A stretch of 64,000 nucleotides of DNA. It comes from Andrena cerasifolii. Taxonomy: Eukaryota; Arthropoda; Insecta; Hymenoptera; Andrenidae. Below are positions 1 through 10,890 of this stretch, one piece after another. How positions within the stretch are numbered: position 1 is the first letter of the stretch; each line of letters begins with the position of its first letter. A program made the position numbers and the translations under genes. The stretch is from positions 372,001 to 436,000 of the forward strand of contig NC_135126.1 in assembly GCF_050908995.1 (NCBI RefSeq). The letters are read 5' to 3'. The notes under the pieces were generated by a model, which saw only the letters and a program-made list of their open reading frames with translations, was not told where the DNA came from and did no database searches.

Positions 1-1986
1 GATGCCTTTGAAGCTGAAATTTAGTATACCTCTTTCCACTTCGTGTTCTCCTGATATATTGGCCAAAATCTGGCGAAAATGTTCAGAATGCACAAAATTG
101 GGCTTTGTAACAGGAGAACATGCCGTCGAAAGAGATGGCAAAAAGTAACGTCTCCGGAGAGCAAATCAAAGAGCGAGAAGTGGCGCAGATGTTTCGAGAC
201 AGTGACTGTTTAACGAAGAGAAGCAGAATTTTGGAGCGCCTCTTATTTGCAACTTTAAGGCGATGCCTTTGAAGCTGAAATTTAGTATACCTCTTTCCAC
301 TTCATGTTCTCCTGATATATTGGTCAAAATCTGGCGAAAATTTTCAGAATGCACAAAATTGGGCTTTGTAACAGGAGAACATGCCGTCGAAAGAGATGGC
401 ACAAAGTAACGTCTCCGGAGAGCAAATCAAAGAGCGAGAAGTGGCGCAGATGTTTCGAGACAGTGACTGTTTAACGAAGAGAAGCAGAATTTTGGACCGC
501 CTCTTATTTGCAACTTTAAGGCGATGCCTTTGAAGCTGAAATTTAGTATACCTCTTTCCACTTCGTGTTCTCCTGCTATATTGGCCAAAATCTGGCGAAA
601 ATGTTCAGAATGCACAAAATTGGGCTTTGTAACAGGAGAACATGCCGTCGAAAGAGATGGCACAAAGTAACGTCTCCGGAGAGCGAATGAAAGAGCGAGA
701 AGTGGCGCAGATGTTTCGAGAAAGTGACTGTTTAACGAACAGAAGCAGAATTTTCGAACGTCTATTGAAAGGCCTACGCCTCTTATTCGCAACTTTAAGG
801 CGATGCCATTGTAGCTGAAATTTAGTATACCTCTATCCACTTCATGTTCTCCTGATATATTGGCCAAAATCTGGCGAAAATGTTCAGAATGCACAAAATT
901 GGGCTTTGTAACAGGAGAACATGCCGTCGAAAGAGATGGCACAAAGTAACGTCGCCGGAGAGCAAATCAAAGAGCGAGAAGTGGCGCAGATGTTTCGAGA
1001 CAGTGACTGTTTAACGAAGAGACGCAGAATTTTCGAACGCCTATTGAAAGGCCTGCGCCTCTTATTTGCAACTTTAAGGCGATGCCTTTGAAGCTGAAAT
1101 TTAGTATACCTCTTTCCACTTCATGTTCTCCTGATATATTGGTCAAAATCTGGCGAAAATTTTCAGAATGCACAAAATTGGGCTTTGTAACAGGAGAACA
1201 TGCCGTCGAAAGAGATGGCACAAAGTAACGTCTCCGGAGAGCAAATCAAAGAGCGAGAAGTGGCGCAGATGTTTCGAGACAGTGACTGTTTAACGAAGAG
1301 AAGCAGAATTTTGGACCGCCTCTTATTTGCAACTTTAAGGCGATGCCTTTGAAGCCGAAATTTAGTATACCTCTTTCCACTTCGTGTTCTCCTGCTATAT
1401 TGGCCAAAATCTGGCGAAAATGTTCAGAATGCACAAAATTGGGCTTTGTAACAGGAGAACATGCCGTCGAAAGAGATGGCACAAAGTAACGTCTCCGGAG
1501 AGCGAATGAAAGAGCGAGAAGTGGCGCAGATGTTTCGAGAAAGTGACTGTTTAACGAACAGAAGCAGAATTTTCGAACGTCTATTGAAAGGCCTACGCCT
1601 CTTATTCGCAACATTAAGGCGATGCCATTGTAGCTGAAATTTAGTATACCTCTATCCACTTCATGTTCTCCTGATATATTGGCCAAAATCTGGCGAAAAT
1701 GTTCAGAATGCACAAAATTGGGCTTTGTAACAGGAGAACATGCCGTCGAAAGAGATGGCACAAAGTAACGTCTCCGGAGAGCAAATCAAAGAGCGAGAAA
1801 TGGCGCAGATGTTTCGAGACAGTGACAGTTTAACGAAGAGACGCAGAATTTTCGAACGCCTCTTGAACGGCCTGCGCCTCTTATTTGCAACTTTAAGGCG
1901 ATGCCTTTGAAGTTGAAATTTAGTATACCTCTTTCCACTTCATGTTCTCCTGATATATTGGCCAAAATCTGGCAAAAATTTTCATA
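1..1986 (-). repeat. Tandem satellite, 261/279-bp units in an 819-bp higher-order repeat
   Basis: Unit starts, marked by the word GATGCCTTTG or GATGCCATTG, fall at 1, 262, 523, 802, 1081, 1342, 1621 and 1900. This gives lengths 261, 261, 279, 279, 261, 279, 279 and a truncated last unit. Units 262-1080 and 1081-1899 match as a 261+279+279 block, so there is an 819-bp higher-order period. The two unit lengths differ by an 18-bp indel, and both are multiples of three. On the minus strand each unit is open apart from one recurrent TGA, which is TCA in some units. This leaves ORFs at 427-942 and 1246-1761 (171 codons each) that are nearly identical. I recognise no protein family. The array ends abruptly at the X1 junction. 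Confidence 0.95.
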
Positions 1987-2604
1987 ATACGAGATGGCGC
2001 CTACTCGGGAGGACTGTCAACGTGGATTCATAGCAAAACTGAAGCGCTAGCTGGATATACGAGCCACAATAAAAGCGTGATGGTGTCAATGTATGCATTT
2101 TCGGACGATTGTAGGTTAGTTTATATTCATTTTAGGCATACATTGACATAGGAACTGCTGGGAATTGTATACATTTACTAAATTAACGCTTTTATCGTTA
2201 CATATACATCACTTGAAATCGCTGTCGTATTTATGTCATAGTAATTCAGGCAGTTAGAACAACAATGGACTAACCTACATTAAAAAAAAATTTCCTATTG
2301 TACATCGATGGCTTACAATTAGTGCGCACATATTGTATGTCCACTTTTAGCGTTTTTAAGAAAAGCAGGTTCAAACATTCAATGGTACTTTATAATTACA
2401 TAAATATTTTTTGCATTATTGTAATATAGGTATCACTGAAAGTATGTAAATACCCTGATAGCCAGATCTGGACAGCAGAATCTGACGTCAGAACTGCAGC
2501 AGTCTGTGTCCGCATTTGGCTGCGTTCTGATGTGCAGAGCCTGAGGTGCAGTGCCTGATGTCAGATGGACAGCAGATCGACAGCAGATTTCGCCGTCTGC
2601 TAGG

Positions 2605-2944
2605 TGTAGGGAGTATGTTCCCTCTCCCTCTTGGGGTGTCCGAAGCCCGCCGATGACGCACGAGGAGCGACGGCGGAGCTCGAGCTCTCGCCATGAAGGG
2701 ATTGAAGCGGCGGGCAGGAGTGGCGAGGAGTGAGGCGTTCAAAAAGGCATTGCCTGTGGTGTGTCAAGTCTTACGCCACGTGTGGACACTTTGTACAAGC
2801 CAAAAAGATAATTATAATTATTGTTGCTCAACTGGACTGAAGTTATTTACCCGTGTGGCATTAAATTGATAATCAGCAGAGTGGGACTGCTATCCTTGCA
2901 CATAGTGCAAGGATATATAAGTTGAGAAAGTAACTTATCCTACA
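2605..2944 (+). repeat. 5' LTR of Gypsy element 1
   Basis: It begins TGTAGGGAG and ends CTTATCCTACA, so it has TG...CA termini, and matches 7722-8061 almost exactly. Near its 3' side it holds an 11-bp stem-loop (TATCCTTGCAC, ATA, GTGCAAGGATA) followed at once by a TATATAAG element, probably core promoter sequence. Confidence 0.95.
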
Positions 2945-2945
2945 T

Positions 2946-2965
2946 TGGTGACCCCGACGTGATTT
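2946..2965 (+). promoter_or_regulatory. Primer-binding site, tRNA-Trp type
   Basis: One base after the 5' LTR lies TGGTGACCCCGACGTGATTT. It is complementary to the conserved 3' end of tRNA-Trp including CCA, as I know that tRNA. This is where minus-strand cDNA synthesis would start. Confidence 0.8.
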
Positions 2966-3576
2966 TTGCGTCGCACGGAAGGAAGCTACGTCGTGGGAAG
3001 TGGTACAAATCTTCTTCCATGTACGAGTTCTGGTATTATCGGCCTTGCTTGGCTCGAGGCAAAAGTTTTGCTACAGACGTCTGATTACTGGCCATTTACG
3101 TCGTGGGGAGTCGAGGGTCAGCGAGTACGCTATCCCTCGCCCCGCAATACACATCATCATCAGGCGGGATTTATTGAGTGGCTGGGCCATCTTCAATTGT
3201 GAGCATCGTTGGACAAGGTCTACGCAAGTCGACAGCGAGCCGCAACAATTGCGTAGTCATCGAGTTCGTAGGCAACCACGTGGCGACAGCGTGCTAAGGT
3301 AACGGTCGAGCGGCCATTGTTGAACAGTAAGCGCGCACGTTTTTAGTACGACGCATGCGTGAAGATTCACCACACTGCGAATTCTTAGCGCCGCCATTGT
3401 TCGTACACATTGTTTTACCTGTGTAAATTCTTCTAATTTTACTTGTATACTTTATATATATTATCGTAGTACCGGTACGGTGGGGATCGGACTGCGTCTT
3501 CTCGACTGTAAATCATTCCGTGTATCCTTGCGTATTTTTATTGTCGGAGTAACGCGCCGTCGTGTAGTTCAGCAAA

Positions 3577-4467
3577 ATGGCCGATGAAATGCGTGCTGAA
3601 TTGGATAATATGCGCGCGATCATAGAGCAATTACAGGAGGGTTCGGGAGCGTGCCCTGACTTGGGGCCTGTGAGTTCGCATGTAGCGCGGGCGGATTCAT
3701 ACCGTATCCCTAAAATACCGAATTTCTTTAAAAGCGATCCTGCACTTTGGTTCCTTCAAGTGGAAGCGTCGTGCCGCAACGCGGGCATTTCCAAAGATAA
3801 CACTAAGGCGGACGTCGTAATAGCAGCATTAGACTTTGAAGTCATCGCGTGCATAAAAGATATTATATCTAATTCCGAACTGGTCGATAAATTTGCGCGA
3901 ATTAAGGACCGTATAATATCAACATACGCTAGCTCCGCGGAGAGTAGGCTAAGGCAACTTCTCAAAGGGGAAGTATTGACGGACGGGAAGCCGTCACAAA
4001 TCTTGTGCCGTTTAAGAAACCTGAATGATAGTGCGTGCGATGACGCAGTGATCAAATCGATCTTCCTCGACCAGCTGCCTATAGAGTGCAGGGGAATTCT
4101 GGCAGCGGCCAATGTGACGGATTTGCAAAAGTTGGCCGAACTGGCCGATCAAGTACTTGAGGCCACCGGGTCTTCGTCGGGTCGCGCCGCGTTTGCGGTT
4201 AATAAACTGGGCAAGGAATCTCCTGATGCGATTACATTGGAAAAAGTCGCTGCGGATTTGACCGCGCTCAATCTTAAAGTGGATAAATTATCTACGAGAA
4301 TAGGTAAACTGACCTTGCGACAGAATTTTAAATCAAAAAACAAACGCGATCTTTCCACTAGTGCCAAGCGTGAATCAACGTTGTTCTGGGTGCACCGTAA
4401 GTTCGGGGAAAAAGCACATCGTTGTGCTGACGAGGCGTCATGCACGTTTGATAAAAAGGGAAACTGA
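3577..4467 (+). CDS. gag: Gag-like protein of Gypsy element 1
   Basis: 296 codons from an ATG in good context (CAAAATGG). It forms the particle core of the retrotransposon. The middle part (about residues 40-190) has the alpha-helical layout of arthropod Gypsy Gag proteins, with hydrophobic stretches such as FFKSDPALWFLQVE. The C-terminus ends in a stretch like the family's zinc-binding motif (HRKFGEKAHRC), but the first expected Cys is Phe and the final Pro-Cys part is altered, so zinc binding is doubtful. The stop is TGA at 4465-4467. The pol frame lies at -1 relative to gag, the usual arrangement for ribosomal frameshifting. A 632-bp untranslated leader precedes it. Confidence 0.85.
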   Translation: MADEMRAELDNMRAIIEQLQEGSGACPDLGPVSSHVARADSYRIPKIPNFFKSDPALWFLQVEASCRNAGISKDNTKADVVIAALDFEVIACIKDIISNSELVDKFARIKDRIISTYASSAESRLRQLLKGEVLTDGKPSQILCRLRNLNDSACDDAVIKSIFLDQLPIECRGILAAANVTDLQKLAELADQVLEATGSSSGRAAFAVNKLGKESPDAITLEKVAADLTALNLKVDKLSTRIGKLTLRQNFKSKNKRDLSTSAKRESTLFWVHRKFGEKAHRCADEASCTFDKKGN

Positions 4468-4508
4468 TTAGGCCTTCGATCGCAGCGACGGGCGTCGAAG
4501 GTCGAGCA

Positions 4509-5990
4509 ATGGGCAACCGTCTACAAGTATTAGACCGATGTTCGGGTCGTCACTTTCTTATTGATTTAGGTGCGGACATTTCGCTTCTGCCCGTGGACGA
4601 TAGGAATAGACAAAAATCCACCGATTTCAAATTGTACGCGGCTAACGATACTTTAGTCGAAACTTATGGCCAGAGGCTCTGTGTCCTGAATCTGGGGCTT
4701 CGCCGCGAGATTTTCTGGAATTTCTGTATTGCTGCAGTTCCATATCCGATTATAGGAGCGGATATTCTTGCCCATTATGGCCTTGTGGTTGATTTAAAAC
4801 GACGTCGATTAATTGATACTCTTACTAAGGTTCACACCTTGGGCATATCAAAGCCTTCTGCTGTTCCTGCGATCAGTACGATAAAGAATCCGGGAGATAG
4901 TCGATTTCTTCAGATAATGGGGGAATTCCCGGAGATTACAACGTTGCCGCAGTTAGCTCCCTGGGATTCATGTGACGTGAGACATTACATATCCACGGGG
5001 GGCCCTCCTGTGGCACAACGTCCAAGGCGCTTTGCGCCAGATAAGTTGTCTGCGGCGAAAAAAGAATTTAGGGCAATGTGTAGGGCCGGCATCTGTCGCC
5101 CTTCCAGTAGTCCTTGGGCAAGCCCGATTCATTTGGTAGCAAAACCTGACGGGACCTGGAGAATAGTAGGCGATTATCGCCATTTAAATGCTGTGACGAT
5201 ACCGGACAAATATCCAGTTCCGCATTTATATGATTTTACCGCGAATTTACACGGAAAAACTGTGTTTTCAGCCCTAGATTTGCATAGAGCTTTCCACCAA
5301 ATTCCTGTCGCGGCTGAAGACGTCGAGAAAACCGCGGTAATTACTCCTTTTGGTCTTTACGAATTTCTAGTAATGACATTCGGTTTGAGAAACGCCGGTC
5401 AGACATTTCAGCGTTATATTCATCGGGCTCTTGCCGATCTCGACTTCGTATTTGCGTTTTTAGATGATATACTCCTAGCATCCTCGTCTCCTGAGGAGCA
5501 TGACAGACATCTCCGTGTTGTCTTCGAGCGGTTGAGACAGTTTCACCTGCGCTTGAACGTGGATAAATGTAAATTCGGACTTCCAGAGATTCAATTCTTG
5601 GGTCACGTCGTTAGCCGCGACGGAATTAGACCCACGCCAGAGAAAGTCGAGGCTATTCGCAACTTTCCTAAACCACGAACTGTGGCGGAATTGCGTCGTT
5701 TTTTGGGTACCGTCAACTTTTATCGAAGAAGCATTCCACATGCGGCCGAAGCTCAAGCTCCGTTAAATGAGTATACGCGTGACTCGAAAAAGAATGACAA
5801 GCGCGAAATTGTATGGTCTGCAGAAGCTAATAAGGCTTTTGATTCCATCAAAGAAGAGATAGCGCGTGCCACATTGTTGGCTCATCCTTGCAGCGGGGCG
5901 AAAACACGCGTCGTGACGGACGCATCAGATTTTGCTATGGGGGCTGTCCTCGAGCAGATGGTCGAAGGGTCATGGAGACCGTTGTCATTT
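4509..5990 (+). pseudogene. pol: Pol of Gypsy element 1, part 1: protease and reverse transcriptase
   Basis: Open from 4509 to a stop at 6023, with authentic coding to about 5990. The protease is at residues 15-90: the active-site triplet reads DLG (in FLIDLGADIS) rather than DTG or DSG, which probably kills it. The reverse transcriptase is at about residues 190-370, with FSALDLHRAFHQIP, TPFGLYEF and the catalytic FLDD (in FAFLDDILL). The connection and start of RNase H follow, with VVTDASDFAMGAVL. At about 5989 a run of nine T residues puts the frame out; the RNase H continues in the next frame. The open frame may begin upstream of 4509 if translated by -1 frameshift from gag. Confidence 0.88.
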
Positions 5991-7558
5991 TTTTTTCGAG
6001 AAAATTCACTCCCGCCCAGTTAAAATACAGCGCGTACGACAGAGAGCTTACCGCAATATTCGAAGCCATAAAGTATTTCAAATATTTTTTAGAGGCTCGT
6101 GAGTTTGTGGTCGCGACCGACCACAAGCCTTTAATTTATGCGTTCTTGCAACGCGCTGATAAATCGTCACCGCGCCAGTCTCGTCAGCTCTCGTTTATTG
6201 CACAATTTACGACGCGCATCGAGTATATTCCGCGTATAGACAACGTAGTGGCAGATCCACTGTCTCGAATTGAAGCAATACGTCTACCGGGTAAGATAGA
6301 GCTTAATGAGCTCGCTAGCTTGCAAGATAAGGACGATGAATTAAAAAAATTACGCACGTCCGCTGAGTTTTCCACTTCCTGGAAACAACTCCAGTGGGGA
6401 CCTACACACACGACTTTGGTATGCCATATTTCGGAAGAGGTCATTCGCCCGTATATTCCTCTTGCACTCCGTCGGCGAGTTTTTGATCTTTTTCATAACA
6501 CTGCTCATCCTGGTTCCAAAGTGACCGACCGGTTGATTCGCCAGCGGTACATCTGGCCTAGTATGCACAAAGATATTAGCGCTTGGTGCAGGGGTTGCAC
6601 CCATTGTCAACAGTCGAAGGTGTCTCGTCACGTCAAGCACCTTCCGGCTCAAATTGTTGCTCTGGACAATCGTTTCGAACATGTCCACGTGGACATTGTC
6701 GGTCCACTGCATGAGGACAACGGGTTCCGATATATTTTAACGATGATTGACCGATTTTCTCGTTGGCCAGAGGCTGTACCTATGAGAGATATCGAAGCCA
6801 GAACAGTAGCTAGGGTCATGTATGACACTTGGATAGCTCGGTTTGGAGCACCAAAAATAGTAACTACTGACCAAGGTTCACAATTTGAGAGTCAGTTGTT
6901 CAATGCGCTCTTATTTCTCATCGGTTGCCGCAGAATTCGAACAACAGCCTATCACCCAGCCTCCAATGGGTTGGTCGAGTGTTGGCACAGGTCGGTTAAG
7001 GCAGCGATTAGGTGCCACACTGACCGAGGTGAATGGACAAAAATTCTTTCCACTGTGTTGCTGGGTCTGCGTACCCAGGTGCGTCTCGACACGAACGCAT
7101 CTCCGTCCGACTACGTGTATGGCGCTACGTTAAGAATTCCGGGGGAATTTTTCCTTCCGGACACCTGCGAAGCAGAATCACAACCGTTTCTACAGGAATT
7201 CCGCGAGTTCATTAGACAGGTCCGCCCGATTCCTGTTGCGCATAAATATAAAAAGCGTGCATTCTTTTATAAGGATCTGGCGTCATGTACGCATGTGTTT
7301 TTGCAAACCGGTGCGGTCAAGGAACCCCTTGAGCGTCCGTATACCGGCCCGCACAAAGTAATTAGTCGCGAGTCTGAGCGGGTTTACCAGATGGAAGTTA
7401 ACGGTACGACACGCAGTGTGTCAACGGAACGCCTAAAACCAGCGTATTCCGTAACGGAAGAGGCAAGTGATGATCCTGGTACTAGCAACGGAACGTCTGT
7501 TCAACGTCCCGCGCTCAGGACGTACGCGCGCAAAAATGTTACTTTTGTTGCGCCGTAG
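5990..7558 (+). pseudogene. pol: Pol of Gypsy element 1, part 2: RNase H and integrase
   Basis: Continues pol after the poly-T slip. RNase H shows FSRKFTPAQLKYSAYDREL and TDHKPL. The integrase has an HHCC zinc-binding segment (HNTAHPG ... CRGCTHC), then a DD35E core with Asp in HVDIVGPL, Asp in TTDQGSQF and Glu in NGLVECW, all present. The tail is basic. The stop is TAG at 7556-7558, followed by a 163-bp 3' region to the LTR. The frame is open upstream to 5888 only by chance. Apart from the single slip I see no stop in this part. Confidence 0.88.
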
Positions 7559-7710
7559 CTTTAGTCGTAAAACGGGATAACATTACCAAAGAGTTACCGA
7601 TCTAAGTCCATGTATATAGTAGGTTAAGAACATACGTATATATGTAAATAAATATTTCTCTGTTTTAAGTATAAGTATATGTAATAACGTTTAAGATATC
7701 GTTGACACTC

Positions 7711-7721
7711 GGGGGGGAGTA
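7711..7721 (+). promoter_or_regulatory. Polypurine tract of Gypsy element 1
   Basis: GGGGGGGAGTA lies directly before the 3' LTR (TGTAGGGAG at 7722). This is the expected plus-strand primer position. Confidence 0.75.
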
Positions 7722-8061
7722 TGTAGGGAGTATGTTCCCTCTCACTCTTGGGGTGTCCGAAGCCCGCCGATGACGCACGAGGAGCGACGGCGGAGCTCGA
7801 GCTCTCGCCATGAAGGGATTGAAGCGGCGGGCAGGAGTGGCGAGGAGTGAGGCGTTCAAAAAGGCATTGCCTGTGGTGTGTCAGGTCTTACGCCACGTGT
7901 GGACACTTTGTACAAGCCAAAAAGATAATTATAATTATTATTGCTCAACTGGACTGAAGTTATTTACCCGTGTGGCATTAAATTGATAATCAGCAGAGTG
8001 GGACTGCTATCCTTGCACATAGTGCAAGGATATATAAGTTGACAAAGTAACTTATCCTACA
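7722..8061 (+). repeat. 3' LTR of Gypsy element 1
   Basis: 340 bp, same ends as the 5' LTR, about four substitutions. The TAGG target duplication follows at 8062-8065. Confidence 0.95.
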
Positions 8062-8175
8062 TAGGCACAGCAACAGCGCCATTTGAGGTCCAGAATTACC
8101 AAGCAATTGCCTAGCAGACGGCGAAATCTGCTGTCGATCTGCTGTCGATCTGCTGCCCAGATCTGGCTATCAGGG

Positions 8176-9700
8176 TAGTAGTATAAGTTAGAATCTGCAA
8201 AATTATGATAATAACTCGACAATAATGCTTGGAAGTTGGACATGCTATTGTAACCAAGTACAGAGGAGGACATACTATACTGAATGATATTATATAAAAA
8301 TGAATGAAAGGAATAATACTGGAAATAATCTCACTTCAATATTACATTTATTTTTAAAGTAACAGGAAAAAAAAGTAATTCGCGGTAGATATAGGGAGAC
8401 TTTAAATTTTTTTTATTTATTGTCACATTTTTCCAAGACTATTTTCATCCTCTGGCATGGACACAACATTTGTGCACACAGCATAATAAATTCAGGGACA
8501 TACAATAAACAAAAATATAATTTTTGATGAATTTATAAAAAAGATAAAAATGTAATTTTTATGCAGCATAAACAGTCAAGCACTATTTCTTGCATATAAA
8601 AACTCAAATTTCATAAAAAGTAGACATACAATATGTGTGCACTAAGCCATCCCAATATTTTTGAGTACCTTTTTTATATTAATTGTTAATAGGCAACGGT
8701 TATATGGACAGGAACATTAAAGGAATTGAAGCATCATAAAATAGTAATAATCCCCGTAAACATTGTGTTTCATAATTATTCCAGTTCAGAATTCGTTCAT
8801 GAAATCCGCTACTGAAAATGCGCAGGCTGGATGCGCGTGATTATTATGTGGTCGGCTCCTCGAAGTGACAGAAAATATAACCTAAATATATGCTATATGA
8901 CAACAAATGTTTAGTGGCTATTTCGTTCTTTTACGAAACATTTGTGAACTTTTTAGCATCCTTTCAAAACATTATTATTACGCTCCAACAGTATCTGTAG
9001 GAAATCGGGTATAGCATATAGGTTATATTTTCTGTCACTTCGAGGAGCCGGCCACATAATAATCACGCGCATCCAGTCTGCGCATTTTCAGTAGCGGATT
9101 TCATGAACGAATTCGGAACTGGAATAATTATGAAACACAATGTTTACGGGGTTTATTACTATTTTATGATGCTTCAATTCAACAAATAATATAAAAAAGG
9201 TACTCAAAAATATTGGGATGACTTAGTGCACACATATTGTATGTCTACTTTTTATGAAATTTGAGTTTTTATATGCAAGAAATAGTGCTTGACTGTTTAT
9301 GCTGCATAAAAATTACATTTTTATCTTTTTTATAAATTCATCAAAAATTATATTTTTGTTTATTGTATGTCCCTGAATTTATTATGCTGAGTGCACAAAT
9401 GCTGTGTGTCCATGCCAGAGGATGAAAATAGTCTTGGAAAAATGTGACAATAAATAAAAAAATTTTAAAGTCTTCCTATATCTACCGCGAATTACTTTTT
9501 TATTTCTGTTACTTTAAAAATAAATATAATATTGAAGTGAGATTATTTCCAGTATTATTCCTTTCATTCATTTTTATATAATATCATTCAGTATAGTATG
9601 TCCTCCTCTGTACTTGGTTACAATAGCATGTCCAACTTCCAAGCATTATTGTCGAGTTATTATTATAATTTTGCAGATTCTATCTTATACTACTAATTAC
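8176..9700. repeat. Inverted repeat (head-to-head X copies 1 and 2)
   Basis: The segment from 8176 (AGTATAAGTTAGAATCTGC) to about 8892 is repeated in reverse complement from about 9008 to 9695. The unpaired centre is about 115 bp. The left arm has about 40 extra bases near 8690-8730. Further out the pairing continues between 2017-2450 and 9700-10131 across the MITE/Gypsy insertion. This is a large foldback structure. Confidence 0.88.
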
Positions 9701-10135
9701 ATACTTTCAGTGATACCTATATTACAATAATGCAAAAAGCATTTATGTAATTATAAAGTACCATTGAATATTTGAACCTGTTTTTCTCAAAAACGCTAAA
9801 AGTGGACATACAATATGTGTGCACTAATTGTAAGCCATCGATGTACAATAGGAATTTTTTTTTTAATGTAGGTTAGTCCGTTGTTGTTCTAACTGCCTGA
9901 ATTACTATGACATAAATACGACATCGATTTCAAGTGATGTATATGTAACGATAAAAACGTTAATTTAGTAAATGTATACAATTCCCAGCAGTTCCTATGT
10001 CAATGTATGCCTAAAATGAATATAACCTAACCTACAATCGTCCGAAAATGCATACATTGACTCCATCATGCTTTTATTGTGGCTCGTATATCCAGCTATC
10101 GCTTCAGTTTTGTTATGAATCCACGTTGGCAGTCC

Positions 10136-10452
10136 TGTGGCGCCGCAAGCGCGCCATTTAGCACAAACGCGCTGAAAGAACGCGTGTTCGCCACGCTAGG
10201 GGATTGTAAGCTGACAAGTCAATCAGCGGCGGGAACGGCGACACCGTGTTAGTGTCGTTCGGAACTTTAGTTTTAAGCATTGGATCTCTCCTCGTGGCAG
10301 TCAGCTTTTTCCACGTGCAAGGCTGCCACGAGGTTTCTCTCTGTACCTGAGTTGATATATTAAACTTTTATTGTTCATTTTATTACTCATCGAATATTTC
10401 ATTTTTTGTGGACCTGCCCCGGCACAGTGCCTCCGTAGGAAAGTACCCCACA
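10136..10452 (-). repeat. Solo LTR inside X copy 2
   Basis: On the minus strand it begins TGTGGGGTAC and ends GGCGCCACA, 317 bp, with a GTCC target duplication (10132-10135 and 10453-10456). X copy 1 is the empty site. An AATAAA lies in its middle on the minus strand. The family was not identified. Confidence 0.82.
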
Positions 10453-10574
10453 GTCCTCCCGAGTAGGCGCCATCTCGTATCTACTACCTCAACTAAATTT
10501 GTCACGTGACTTGCTATGTTTTATCGCCAATGTGGCGGAACTCTGATTTGGGAATGTAGTTACGATTTTTCGTT

Positions 10575-10890
10575 TTTCATTCTTATATGAGCAGATTTTG
10601 GCCTGGGAGAGGTCTCATTCGAAAGAAGAAGATTCAATGCGGAGCGCTCTGCTCACCGTTTGAGTCACAAAACTCTTTTAGTGACCTAAAAATGCTTGGA
10701 TTCTGCGGGTATATTTTGTCGACTTTTGCTTTACTTTGGACACTGATATTATTACATATCAACACAATCTCGTTGAACCAAGAGCAGAGCGCTCTGCATT
10801 GAACCTTCCTCTTTCGAATGAGACCTCGCCCAACCCCAAATCTGCTCATATAAGGACGAAAAACGAAAAATCCCGAACCCATGTTTCGGG
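10575..10890. mobile_element. Palindromic MITE in X copy 2
   Basis: The block ATATGAGCAGATTTTGGCC through GGAGCGCTCTGCTC at 10585-10660 is repeated in reverse complement at about 10780-10865. The short ORFs here are by-products of the inverted repeat. The second copy is at about 14230-14545. Confidence 0.7.

Larger units (their letters stand above)
2605..8061 (+). mobile_element. Gypsy-type LTR retrotransposon 1 (complete, frameshifted)
   Basis: Two 340-bp LTRs enclose a primer-binding site, gag, pol (protease, RT, RNase H, integrase) and a purine tract, in the order typical of Ty3/Gypsy elements. The target duplication is TAGG (2601-2604 and 8062-8065). By eye the LTRs differ at about four positions (near 1.2%), so the insertion is fairly recent. 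There is no env ORF. Lesions visible are a poly-T frameshift in pol and changed key residues in gag and protease, so this copy is probably not autonomous. It sits inside the small MITE in X copy 1. Confidence 0.93.
2453..8175. mobile_element. TA-flanked MITE, split by the Gypsy element
   Basis: The outer termini are CCCTGATAGCCAGATCTGG at 2453 and its reverse complement ending at 8175. TA lies on both sides (2451-2452 and 8176-8177), and the uninterrupted X copy 3 has no such sequence here. Subterminal parts also pair, for example the GCAGACGGCGAAATCTGCTG block near 8112 with its complement near 2585. Without the nested Gypsy element it is about 262 bp, so it is non-autonomous. A TA duplication suggests a Tc1/mariner-type transposase. 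Confidence 0.75.
1988..8892 (+). mobile_element. Repeat unit X, copy 1 (direct, interrupted)
   Basis: Homology to the other two X copies begins at about 1988 (TACGAGATGGCGCC) and runs to about 2450, then resumes at 8176 and continues to about 8892. The gap is a TA-flanked MITE carrying a Gypsy element. Unlike copies 2 and 3, this copy lacks the solo LTR and holds a single GGAC at that point (near 2017), so it is a paralogous empty site. No long ORF belongs to X itself. Copy 1 and copy 2 form a head-to-head palindrome with its loop at about 8893-9007. Confidence 0.8.
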
